64,000 nt of DNA from assembly GCA_947652115.1 (NCBI GenBank), contig OX393573.1:13700491-13764490 (forward strand), in the 5' to 3' direction. Each line of letters starts with the position of its first letter. Positions within the stretch are counted from its first letter, which is position 1. This document shows positions 11,558-20,304 of the stretch, one piece after another. A program made the translations under genes and the position numbers. Under the pieces are notes generated by a model. It was not told where the DNA came from and ran no database searches. It saw only the letters and a list, made by a program, of their open reading frames with translations. The DNA is from Blastomussa wellsi. Taxonomy: Eukaryota; Cnidaria; Anthozoa; Scleractinia; Plerogyridae.

Positions 11558-12589
11558 GGATCATACTGCATAATAGATATAAGAGTTTGTATGGGAATAA
11601 TTTACAACACCTTTTAGCAAACCGAAATACTGCCAAATCTGTACCTTACTTTCACTGTGTCTTTATTCTTGTCTGAACGCTTATTTTGCCGATTCTTCGC
11701 CATTTAGGCGAGTTATCGCTTTCTGGGTTCCCCACTACAAAGAAAAGAACAAGGCTGCACACTCCAGTTCGGAACGCCCGATGAGCCAAGCGAAAAACCC
11801 CAGCTTAAAATGGTCAAACGGCCTCAAATCCATCGCGAATTCCAAGAAGAGATGTTCAAGTTTCATTTTAACTTAACAACAACTCAGTCCAGGCTCTGTC
11901 ATCGATGCGATGCGGCCGTTTGCTTTAAAAAATCCAAGGTAAAAAGATCTCCATGTTGCCTGTACACGCTCGTCATGACACACGACCGTTAAAAAGCTCC
12001 TTGGTAACCCCGCCTCGATAATCGTCCTGAGGGGACCAGGGGAGTCAAACAAAACTTGTTGAGAGCAATTGACGCTGTGGTTTACAGTGTGGTACTCCGG
12101 TGAGGTATAGTTTGTTAATGAGGCGGGGTTACCAAGAAGTTTTTTAACGGTCGTGTGTCGTGACGAGCGTGTACAGGCACAATGGAGATCTTTTTACCAT
12201 GGTTTTTTTAAAGCAAATGGCCTCTTCGCATCGATGACAGAGCCTGGACTGAGTTGTTGTTGAGTTAAAATGAAACTTGAACATCTCTTCTTGGAATTCG
12301 CGATGGATTTGAGGCCGTTTCACCATTTTAAGCTGGGATTTTTCGCTTGGCTCGTCGGGCATTCCGAACTGGAGTGTGTAGCCTTGTTCTTTTCTTTGTA
12401 GTGGGGAACCCAGAAAGCGATCAGTCACTATCGCCAAGAATCGGCAAAATAAGCTTTCAGACAAGAATAAAGACACAGTGAAAGTAAGGTAAGTCAATTT
12501 TATTTAAGATTTGGCAGTATTTTGGTTTGCTCAAAGGTGTTGTAAATTATTCCCATACAAACTCTTATATCTATTATGCAGTATGATCC
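11558..12589. mobile_element. Foldback element, two ~440-bp arms
   Basis: ggatcatactgcataatag at the left end and its complement ctattatgcagtatgatcc at the right end bound a 1,032-bp element. Arms of about 440 bp enclose a spacer of roughly 140 bp. Each arm reads inward through the same coding-like stretch (MVKRPQIHREFQEEMFKFHF, then LCHRC), longer in the right arm (minus, 12144-12497). Host or transposase fragment captured in the arms cannot be decided; no known domain recognised. Confidence 0.75.
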
Positions 12590-13564
12590 TGACCCAGTGA
12601 ACCAGCACCAGGAGTTTGAGTGGGAAAAAGAAAATTGTACACATGTGAATATGACAAAACATTGGGGCAGAGGGGTGAGGGTGGGAAGGTAATGAACTTG
12701 CAACAGACTATCATTCCATCCTATAGGAGTACCCCAGGGGAGTACACCTGTGGCAATAGACAGCCAAGTGGCCTTGTGGTTAGACATGTACATGTACACT
12801 GTGATGCTGCCGCAATTGTGATGGCTTCACTGATGTGTCAAATTTTGGTCTAAGCAGAACTTGTATTTATTTGAGATACTATTTCTTTGATTGTGATCTG
12901 GCAGAAAAGAGCAATTATTCATTTTCCCTTTTTCAACAGCTTCTGTGACCTGAGCTTGGGAAACACTCATTGAAACAGATCACTGGAAAAGACATTCTAT
13001 GCTCCATGGCTAAACGTAAGTTCAATTTTCCTGCTAGCAAAATATATTTAACGTTATTTGCATAAGAGATAACTTACTATGAGCAAGATTGACTAGCTAA
13101 TCAGCTACCAGCTACTATCATGATGAATTGACGAAAATACAGCCGAAGGCTTATCCTAAGACAGTTAGACTGATCTATCAAACTCTTAGTACACAATATA
13201 TTTTATCTGATGAAGCAGGATAAAAAATTAGTATTACATACTGTGATGATTTTTGGGTTGTAGCGTTGTTTTCAGTCATCGTCGGTAGCTCTCTGATCCT
13301 GTTCAAGAATTCTTGAAAGGCTTTGTGTTATAGGGTGATGCAATCATGAAATTGTCTCTTTTGCAAAACCATAATTTTTTGAACAATGAAAACAAGAAAT
13401 ATCATAGCATGATTAATTTAGAAGACTTATGGCAGCTTTTCGTAACCAGACTTTTGTCAGAAAGCATACTAAAGATTTTTGCAATTATTTCCATGCCATA
13501 TTCTTTGCACGTCATAGTCGAGAAGTCAGCATTGTTAAAATTGTCACTGACTTTTAATCCACTT
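12590..13564. other. Non-coding, nothing firmly recognised
   Basis: A possible small exon (acceptor ttcaacag at about 12941, donor ctaaac|gtaagt at about 13016) is visible, but no product can be named. Confidence 0.3.
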
Positions 13565-13960
13565 TAAGATGGTGTTGGAAGACGTTTTGGCTTATTCGTG
13601 AGCCTTCATCAGTTGAGTCGCTTGATGTTGTTACACATGATGTAAAATGAACGGTGTACGTCGCTAGAGAAAAAGGAAGGTTACAATTTAAGTGCATGCT
13701 AAGCACTTGTACATGTCATGTAGACATCTGGGATGACGTTGTGGTTGTTCCCTTTGTTGGGTCTCTCACAAACAACCACACCCCTCAAAACAGCCGCTGG
13801 TGGTAATTTTGCTCACGTCCGACAACTTCAATATTATCGAAATCCATCTGATGATGAAATCAATGGACATGGGTGGCAACTTTCGAGTCAAGGTCGAACA
13901 TCAGGACAGTTTATTGTACTTCGGAATCCACGTCTTCAGTGCCCTTTCCATCTTGCCTTA
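13565..13960 (-). pseudogene. Decayed retroelement C-terminus, inverted copy
   Basis: The minus strand is clearly homologous to 36730-37075 (plus): shared gatgg.tt.gataatattcaagt, gagcaaaattaccaccag, tcatcccagatgtctaca and cacttaaattgtaaccttcctt. In the better copy the peptide reads GFDNVQVVGHEQNY...LFLEAWLSVK...NDHI...IPDVYK, which I associate with the C-terminus of GIY-YIG-bearing retroelements. This copy is more broken. Confidence 0.45.
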
Positions 13961-14184
13961 AACATGTATGAATACGGCAGTATATGGAATCGCACTTGGT
14001 GCAAATGATTTTTCACACTGCTCCAGAAGATTGGTGATCGGCTTTATCCTGTTGCTTTGGTCATGGAAAAAGACTGTTGATGTTTGTTTTTTTATGCAGT
14101 TAAATGCAATTTAGTGGAGTGTTTATATTTGCTTGTGGGTCAGCGGTATTATGTTATGCATGTGCGCCTGTGCATTCGCCTGGC

Positions 14185-14454
14185 GTCAGGGCTGTGATGG
14201 TTTATAAGTCGCTTAATGGTCTTACTCCCAAATACCTTAGTCCCAAATCAGTTTTTGACTGTAGTAGCGTCTCCAATTACTCCTTAAGGGACACAGAGGG
14301 CAAACTAGCTATTCCACAGCCACACACAAACTATATGAAAAATAGCTTCAGTTACTCTGGAGTAGTTCTGTGGAATAGCTCACCAATTGAGTTGCAGCCT
14401 GCTGACTCTCTTAGAGCTTTCCGGGCTGGCTGCGAGTGTTTCTTTTTATCATAA
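14185..14454 (+). pseudogene. LINE (CR1/L2-like) ORF2 C-terminus
   Basis: The reading frame gives VMVYKSLNGLTPKYLSPK, SNYSLRDTEGKLAIPQPHTN and FSYSGVVLWNSSPIELQ, the conserved tail after the RT domain of CR1/L2-type LINEs, ending at a stop at 14454. No RT precedes it, so it is a 5'-truncated copy, as expected for target-primed insertion. Confidence 0.7.
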
Positions 14455-15066
14455 AAAATTTAAAATTTTTACACACGGCACTCATGTATGGTATATGTAT
14501 GTACATGTAAAGCAGGTTTTTAATTTCTCATTTAACATTGTTGTATAATAGTTATTGATTATTTAGAGTAATTTTAAGTAATGTGGTTCTGATGAGTTTA
14601 CCGTGTTTAAATAAAATTATCCTAAATTATCCATCTAAGAGCTGGCTGCCAGTGGTGGAAGCTACTGGTTTTCTGGGGCATCCAACCTCGAGTGATGCAG
14701 TTGTAAACTTTTTTGAGGTCTGTATGAAACTTAAATCTGTTCCTGTTTTTCCAGAGTCACCCCAACAGATGGAATAACTACAAAGCCATCCGAGTTAGGT
14801 TTGGTTGATTTGTTTGCCAACGCTCTTTCACAGTCATTGATGAAGGATGAGGGGTAGTTGTTTTCTCGGATTGTCGCTTTAACTCATTGAGTTTCCTCTC
14901 ATATTCCTTTACTAGTGGAAGGAATGTTTCTTACCCATTAACGTAATGTGTAAACCACTGATCGTGGTATGAAGGGTGGCATGAGTTGAAATCTAGATAG
15001 TGGTCTCTGTGGGTTAGCTTCCTGTAGATCAATCCACTTGAATTGCTGTGCCACATCTACATGTAG

Positions 15067-15445
15067 TATACCTGCCAACTCCCACGCATTATGCATGGGT
15101 CTCATACCTGTAGGTCGAAAACTTCCATCTCACGCCTTTAGATCATTTTCTCATGCCTCACTGAAAAATGTGAGATATTTTAGCCTCAACTGATACAATT
15201 TTTAAAAACTTGAAGCAATACAGGAAGAGACATTCGTCTAAGTGATCGTACATGTACTTCACCTGAATATCCCGATTTTAAAAGGAAAAGGAAAGGAAAA
15301 AACACATACAGTACTTGGACTGTGTCCTGAAAGTCTTCAGACTGTCTTCAAAAATATACGGAATGATCTCGGGTACATGTATGACTTTGGTAGTTCCCTG
15401 ATAAAAATCTCAAGCTTTTGATGGACATCAAAGTTGGCAGGTATA
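15067..15445. mobile_element. MITE with TACCTGCCAACT termini
   Basis: tatacctgccaact at 15067 and agttggcaggtata at 15432 are exact reverse complements with TA at both edges, giving a 379-bp Tc1/mariner-type MITE. No transposase. Confidence 0.75.
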
Positions 15446-15650
15446 ATCTAGAGTGGTAAGGGTGTTTCATTAACTGAGTTTAGATGTTGATGAAACACAT
15501 TTGCCTAATCCTTCTTAAGGCACGTGCGACTGTTGTCAACATGATAAAACCACCATTTGGGAGGGTTGATTCCTCTTCGGTTTCTTCTTTTACTTACGAG
15601 ACTGATTGGTGAACGCATTGCACATCCAAAATAATGCTTGTAATGCTTAC

Positions 15651-15953
15651 TGTTGTCGTCAAATCGAGGAAGCAAAACAAACAGTCGAAGCGTTCATTTG
15701 ATCGATGTTTAATTCAATCCGGTTGCAGTGAGCGATGAGACTTCAAAATACATCACAAATTAGTAAAAGGCAAATTTTACAGAGTTCAACTGGTTAGTTT
15801 ACAGTGTGGAAAATCTAAAAATGAATGACCAAAACTTACCAAGCTCGTCCGCTCAGATGAAAGCACATGGTCTGAGTGGAGGCCTGGCAAGCACAAAGTC
15901 ATGTGACAGAAAACGGAAATGTTCGTTCAATGTTTGGATATCTGTCGGCCACA
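15651..15953 (-). repeat. 3' LTR of BEL/Pao element
   Basis: On the minus strand it starts TGTGGCCGACAG and ends GACGACAACA. About 303 bp. Collinear with 36285-36612 except for single-base changes and a ~25-bp indel. Confidence 0.85.
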
Positions 15954-15964
15954 TCCTCCCGCTT
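15954..15964 (-). other. Polypurine tract
   Basis: AAGCGGGAGGA (minus strand) abuts the TG of the 3' LTR, the expected plus-strand priming site. Confidence 0.65.
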
Positions 15965-17231
15965 GTGTCTGATCACGTTCAATCGTTAGACACCTCTTCA
16001 AGCACAGCTACACAGCTTCGTGACTGGACGGACGTAAACACCAGTCTTAATCTCTGCAGAGCGCACTCTTCCATCATTACCACGTACAATGTGCGTAACT
16101 TGCACCAAAGGCCAACGACCTCAAGGGAGGTTATCAGTCATGACTATTACCAGGTCCCCTTCTGCGACATCACATGATTCATGGTGCCATTTTGGTCTTA
16201 TGGTACGAGTAGGCAAGCAATCATGGAGCCAGCGCTCCCAGAAGTGATTGGCCATCACTTGAGCGTTTTTAGCGGTTCCGGCTGCATAGATCTCTGTCAC
16301 TCACCATTAGTGACATTCAAGTTCGCACATCCTAGCAAAACATGGTTAGGTGTCAGCGGTTCGAGGTCGTTACAATCAGTGCTTATGTGTGTCAATGGTC
16401 TGCTGTTCATCAGTGATTCTGCTTCAGCCATAAAGGTCAGAAGGGTCTTGTCTGTGACGCACTGGTTTCCAACAATAGCTTTGAGCGCTCTTTGATTGAC
16501 TTCACTAGCCATTCCCATACTCCACTGAAGTGGGTGCAGCAGGTGGGTTAAAGTGCCACTGTACTCCATGTTGTGACAGCTCATCAGTAATCTTCTCTTT
16601 GTTTAACTGCTTTAGAGCCTCCTGGATTTCTCGATCCGCTCCGACAAAGTTCGTCCCGTTGTCTGCATGGCCATGATGTACGCATCTGTCTCAAGGGAAT
16701 GGGCAATTTCTATGTGTACAGCTCAGGTGGTCATACACGTAAACAGAACTCCATAGAGCTTCTCCGTTCTCCTTTCACATTTTACAAGGATTGACCCAAA
16801 GTAATCCACTCCAGTATTCGGTAAGGGGGGTAAATATATCCAAGGCATGGTGTAGGAAGGTCTGCCATAATAGGTGGCAGGGGTTGTGCTTTTCTTCGTC
16901 AGCAGGCAGGACACGAACTTGACAATTTATAAACGCACGGACACCTTTAAGAACCCAATAGCGCTGTCTGAGATTGTTCAATACCTGTGCGTCACCATCA
17001 CATCGAGATTGGAGATGATAGTACTGGATAACAAGCCACGTGACTTCATTCTTTGGGTCCAGGACGACAGGGTGGCAAGTTTCTTCAGGAAGGGGAGCCT
17101 TGCAGAATCTCCCTCCTACACGCAGCAAACCATTTTCATCCACGTAAGGGTTCAAGGCCAACAGCTTACTTTTTGGCAGTAGTGGTACAATTTAGGTTCT
17201 TCGATAAGGCTTAAGGTCGTCAGGGACGTCT
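15965..17231 (-). pseudogene. BEL/Pao integrase and C-terminal domain, broken
   Basis: Minus strand. From 17231 downward: the end of the RNase H linker, then an integrase zinc-binding segment (HPVVLDPKNEVTWLVIQYYH with a later INCQVRVLPADEEK), then WIYLPPLPNTGVDYFG (core, first Asp) in another frame, then MAEAESLMNSRPLTHIS and LTPNHVLLG (end of the core and DUF5641). Frameshifts between 16720 and 17161 and downstream stops show it is non-functional. It is severed from the RT half by the viral insertion at 17237. Confidence 0.8.
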
Positions 17232-17236
17232 CCATC
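17232..17236 (+). repeat. Target-site duplication CCATC, left
   Basis: CCATC sits directly outside the left terminus and again at 33015-33019. If one terminal base is assigned differently the duplication is 6 bp (TCCATC), the length usual for Polintons. Joining the flanks restores a continuous BEL/Pao reading (...TCTGATGGAGACG... on the minus strand side). Confidence 0.8.
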
Positions 17237-17408
17237 ACACACATATAAACTACTGGTTCTGGCGCAACCAATAGCTGTAAGGGTTAAAAATTAAAATAAA
17301 CCCTCCCACGGGTAAAAGTTTTCAACTTTCACCCGTGGGAGGGTTTATTTTAATTTTTAACCCTTACAGCTATTGGTTGCGCCCAGAACCAGTAGTTTAT
17401 ATGTGTGT
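17237..17408. other. Terminal hairpin (imperfect palindrome), left
   Basis: Two ~84-nt arms (ACACACATATAAACTACTGG outward, its complement inward) close on a TTC loop in the middle of AAAAGTT-TTC-AACTTT. The arms differ by one extra G (GGCGC versus GGGCGC) and one A/G change beside the loop, so a folded strand has one bulged base and one mismatch. The palindrome ends exactly at the element boundary. Confidence 0.9.
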
Positions 17409-17603
17409 GCCCCTGAGAACAATTTCTCAAGCAAATAAAGCAAATCCAAACCACAAAAACAGGAAAATTCCACCAGACAGCACACACCAAACAAAAAGCA
17501 AAAAATATTTCAAAAAAGAAACAAACAATGGGAGCGGGGAAACCATCAAACAAGAGGATGCCATCTTGAAAAATTATTTGCGCTAGAATTATTTTTCATT
17601 TGA

Positions 17604-17632
17604 AGAAATGTTGACAAAGTATAGGAAACAAA
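17604..17632 (+). promoter_or_regulatory. TIR promoter: TTGAA box and TATA
   Basis: TTTGAAGAAATG...AAAGTATAGGAAACAAA precedes ATG 17633. The same sequence serves the polymerase gene at the other end. It fits the spacing seen before most genes in the element (TTGAA 24-38 nt, TATA-like 5-17 nt before ATG). Confidence 0.5.
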
Positions 17633-17938
17633 ATGGCCGAAGCTGACTATTCAAACGATGTGCACGACGGCTCAACAGAGGCAATTCAAAACCTCCCACC
17701 CGAAATTCGTGAGATGATATTGAAAGAATATATATCCAACAAGATCCAAGAGAGATGGGATCTGGGTTTTTTTGAAGTTCATTGTGAAATGAGAATGCAC
17801 CCATTTTGTGAAAAAAATCAACGCATCACAAAAGTTACGTCATGCGGGAAAGTTTGTAGTTTCAGGAAAATTGATTTGTGCAACCTGTGTTTAAAAAACG
17901 GAAAGAGGCATATTATCGGCCGCCCTGTTTTTAATTGA
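17633..17938 (+). CDS. F-box-like/Cys-rich small protein
   Basis: 101 aa. Residues about 18-38 (IQNLPPEIREMILKEYI) look like a minimal F-box, the helix that recruits SKP1 to cullin ubiquitin ligases. It is followed by six cysteines (51, 59, 71, 75, 83, 86) and histidines 50, 56 and 93 that could form a zinc-binding fold. First gene inside the left TIR; its ATG and second codon lie within the TIR, so its promoter is identical to that of the DNA polymerase gene. A host-interaction or early regulatory role is a reasonable inference, because large DNA viruses use F-box proteins to redirect ubiquitination. Family not firmly recognised. Confidence 0.7.
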   Translation: MAEADYSNDVHDGSTEAIQNLPPEIREMILKEYISNKIQERWDLGFFEVHCEMRMHPFCEKNQRITKVTSCGKVCSFRKIDLCNLCLKNGKRHIIGRPVFN

Positions 17939-17964
17939 ATGCAAAATTTCACAATTAATATATC

Positions 17965-18639
17965 ATGGTTGTGCTCACAATAACCGCGACAAAGAACCCG
18001 ATCACTGTGTTTTTTGAAAAAACAATTCCAGAAGCGAAAAGTGTTTCATTGCTGTCATGCACGCTTCCAAATTCGTGGTTTAATTTGAAAAATAAAGGGG
18101 AAATATTTTTGAAAAACGCTATCAACACAATTCTTCTTAAAATTGAATTACCCCCAGGGCACTATTCAGCAGAAATTCTGAAGAAAAAAATAGATGAAAA
18201 GATTGAAACAACAATTATAAAAATTCCGATTGAATTAAATTCACCTTTCGGACAAATGGAAATAAATAAAGAAAAAATTCAAACTCTTGAATTCAATGAA
18301 CCTCTGACAAATTTTCTCAGGCTTCCAAAGTCAAGTTTTTCTTTCAACCATATTATTGTCAAGAAGTTTGCTTCTCCAGACAAATATTTTGTTTACTGTG
18401 ATTTGGTTGACTCTGAACACAACCTGGAAAACGGGAAACGGTCAAAGTTAATTTCAATTTTTGATATAAAGGGGAATCCTTTTGAAAACGTTTACTATAA
18501 AAATGATGCTATTTTCAGACAACGTGAAGCAAGCACTGGACAACATGTAAACAGTGTCACGCTTGAGGTTAAAGACGAAAATGGAAAATTGTTCGATTTC
18601 CGAGGGGAAAAAATAAATTTTGTTTTGCGGATAGATTGA
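17965..18639 (+). CDS. Minor-capsid/penton-like protein, copy 1
   Basis: 224 aa. Shares its opening MVVLTI, the block LPNSWFNLKN (residues 34-43), YFVxCDLxDxExNLxNGK, xFDIKG and the C-terminal LFDF with the minus-strand protein at 19605-20261; the two align end to end. The family resembles the beta-rich proteins of Polintons that I take to be minor capsid (penton-type) or vertex proteins: a conserved PGHYS/PGNYN turn, an LxFNEPL-type segment and a beta-rich C-terminus. No signal peptide or membrane segment. TTGAA lies 30 nt and AATATATC directly before the ATG. The duplicated pair is the oddity. Capsid role is inferred. Confidence 0.65.
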   Translation: MVVLTITATKNPITVFFEKTIPEAKSVSLLSCTLPNSWFNLKNKGEIFLKNAINTILLKIELPPGHYSAEILKKKIDEKIETTIIKIPIELNSPFGQMEINKEKIQTLEFNEPLTNFLRLPKSSFSFNHIIVKKFASPDKYFVYCDLVDSEHNLENGKRSKLISIFDIKGNPFENVYYKNDAIFRQREASTGQHVNSVTLEVKDENGKLFDFRGEKINFVLRID

Positions 18640-18667
18640 TTGTGACAAGTTTTTTTTTTTCTGAGGT

Positions 18668-18793
18668 TCACCCAGCTTCCGCTTCAAGCATCGCCTCAAC
18701 AACTTGTTGGGTTATCTGTCTGACATCTTTCTGCCAAACGGGTGTGGAAAATTCTTCCAGAATAACGAAAATCATGTGAAATATCGTGATCAT
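18668..18793 (-). CDS. Small ORF, 41 aa, amphipathic
   Basis: Too short for usual ORF cut-offs but has the element's promoter layout: TTTTTGAAAAACG upstream and GAATATACAAAAATG at the start. A longer form from ATG 18814 (48 aa) is possible. The product has a hydrophobic N-terminal helix (MITIFHMIFVILEE), then QKDVRQITQQVVEAMLEAEAG. The upstream 24 nt (ATGTTTACTGAATATACAAAA...) match those before the gene at 26882 at about 20 of 24 positions. Convergent with the gene ending at 18639. Function unknown; it is the only coding candidate in the 18640-18867 gap. Confidence 0.45.
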   Translation of the reverse strand: MITIFHMIFVILEEFSTPVWQKDVRQITQQVVEAMLEAEAG

Positions 18794-18867
18794 TTTTGTA
18801 TATTCAGTAAACATTTAATTGCGTTTTTCAAAAATCAGAGAGAATTTTTTGTTTTTTCCTTCAAAGT

Positions 18868-19530
18868 TCAGTTCAAATTTGCGCTGGACCCCGCCAGTTT
18901 TTTTCGAAACTCTTCTCGAATCTCTTTTTTTATTTTTTCAATATCGGGATATGGTGGAGGTGACTCGGACGGTTTTTTGACGAACTTTGATTGCAAAGTC
19001 TCTTTAAGTTGCCGATATTTTTGAACTTCACTTGAAATTTTTTGGAATTCCGAGTCTGAAACACTGTTGTCATTCAGAGCTTTTGACACATAACTGTTTA
19101 TCGTGTCATGTTTTGCAAGGGCAAGAGCATGAATTTTAGTATGTTTGTCGGCTTTTCTTTCAAGCTTTTTGTTCAAGACAGCCAGACCTGTGGAAGCAAA
19201 ACCTGAAAGGCCCGCAATTGCCGCAATTGGAGCACCAACCACAATGCCGACCCCAGTGAGAGAAGTTGCAAAGGCTGTGGAAGACAGGCCGGCTGACAAA
19301 ACCCCGAGAGAAGCCGCGGAATAGTGAATCACTTTCCGAGCTTTTTTGTATTTTTTCAAAACGAGCCTGTAATGTTCGGCCTGATCGGCAATTTCTTTTT
19401 CAATTTTGCTTATCGCAGTAAGCCGGAAATTCTCGGCATTTGTTGTTTCAGCAGGGACGTTTGGATATAATCTGCTTTGTGTTTCAACCTCATCCGGAGG
19501 AGCGCTCGGCAAAACAGGTGATGAATACAT
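18868..19530 (-). CDS. Hydrophobic protein with PSAP and PPPY late motifs
   Basis: 220 aa from ATG 19530, chosen because TTCAATACAAA abuts it; an upstream ATG at 19608 would overlap the neighbouring stop. PSAP at residues 8-11 matches the TSG101-binding late domain, and PPPY at 191-194 matches the NEDD4 WW-domain motif. Between them, residues about 70-119 form a glycine/alanine-rich hydrophobic region (SLTGVGIVVGAPIAAIAGLSG) that could span or insert into a membrane, flanked by charged helices. The central region recalls a hydrophobic protein I know from cnidarian Polinton-like elements. A role in membrane remodelling, egress or entry is inferred, not shown. Confidence 0.65.
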   Translation of the reverse strand: MYSSPVLPSAPPDEVETQSRLYPNVPAETTNAENFRLTAISKIEKEIADQAEHYRLVLKKYKKARKVIHYSAASLGVLSAGLSSTAFATSLTGVGIVVGAPIAAIAGLSGFASTGLAVLNKKLERKADKHTKIHALALAKHDTINSYVSKALNDNSVSDSEFQKISSEVQKYRQLKETLQSKFVKKPSESPPPYPDIEKIKKEIREEFRKKLAGSSANLN

Positions 19531-19604
19531 TTTGTATTGAACACAAAAATAATGGAAAACGATTTTATTTTGTTCCGTGCAATTTTTCAATTGAAAATAA
19601 AAGA

Positions 19605-20261
19605 TCACGAAATCAACAATTCGAAAGTGAGCGGCATTCCATTGAAATCGAAAAGTTCACCATCCTCATCACGAACAGAAATGTTCAAGCTGCTTACATA
19701 AGCATCAGTCGACGTGTCACGCAATACATGTTGGGGCCCTGCCTGGTAAAAAACTCTTTCGTAAGATTCTCCTTTTATGTCAAAGAAAGCCAAAAGGCTT
19801 GACGGTTTTCCATTGAAAAGATTTGTTTCTCGGTCAATCAAGTCACAATGGACGAAGTAGGTTGTTGGGGAGTTCAGTTTTTTGACAAACGTTCTGAATA
19901 GAATCCGTTTTGAAATGCCAAGAAGAGAGGCCAAATTTTCATCAAGCTCAATGTGCTCGTCATGTGTGTTGGCGATAATCATTTGACCAACAGGCGTGTT
20001 GATTTCTGTCTTGAGTGTGTTTGAATATGGTAAAAGAGCATTTTGGAGCTCACTGGCCAAATTTCTCAGGTTGTAATTGCCAGGTAAAATGTTGAAGGAT
20101 TTATTTTTTGATTTCAAATCAATTCTGCCCGTATTTTTCAGATTAAACCAAGAATTTGGAAGCGAGCAGTTCAAAAGCCTGATATACTTTGGCTTTGGAA
20201 TTGGACGGTAGAAATAAACAGTGTTGTCGTTTGAAGGGGCGTTGATCGTGAGCACAACCAT
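19605..20261 (-). CDS. Minor-capsid/penton-like protein, copy 2
   Basis: 218 aa. Paralogue of 17965-18639 in opposite orientation: same MVVLTI start, LPNSWFNLKN at residues 34-43, LPGNYN turn, TYFVHCDLID, NGKPSSLLAFFDIKG, QHVLRDTS and LFDFNG near the C-terminus. It looks closer to the Polinton family pattern than copy 1, which is more AT-rich and diverged. GGATATAAA directly precedes the ATG. The divergent neighbour at 20305 starts 43 bp away, so both share one short bidirectional promoter region. Beta-rich capsid or vertex role inferred. Confidence 0.7.
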   Translation of the reverse strand: MVVLTINAPSNDNTVYFYRPIPKPKYIRLLNCSLPNSWFNLKNTGRIDLKSKNKSFNILPGNYNLRNLASELQNALLPYSNTLKTEINTPVGQMIIANTHDEHIELDENLASLLGISKRILFRTFVKKLNSPTTYFVHCDLIDRETNLFNGKPSSLLAFFDIKGESYERVFYQAGPQHVLRDTSTDAYVSSLNISVRDEDGELFDFNGMPLTFELLIS

Positions 20262-20304
20262 TTTATATCCAATTGAAAATATGTTTAATTAAAATACATA
20301 AAAA

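Larger units (their letters stand above)
17237..17639 (+). repeat. Left terminal inverted repeat, 403 bp
   Basis: Matches the reverse complement of 32612-33014 at every base I compared. Outer 172 bp are a palindrome. The inner part contains the promoter (TTGAA at 33 nt and TATA at 13 nt before the ATG) and ends within codon 3 of the first gene (ATGGCCG). Confidence 0.95.

Noticed and set aside
17335..17586. 83-aa ORF present in both TIRs (also 32665-32916)
   Set aside because: It begins inside the terminal palindrome, has no element-type promoter before it, and exists twice only because the TIRs match. No recognisable protein features.
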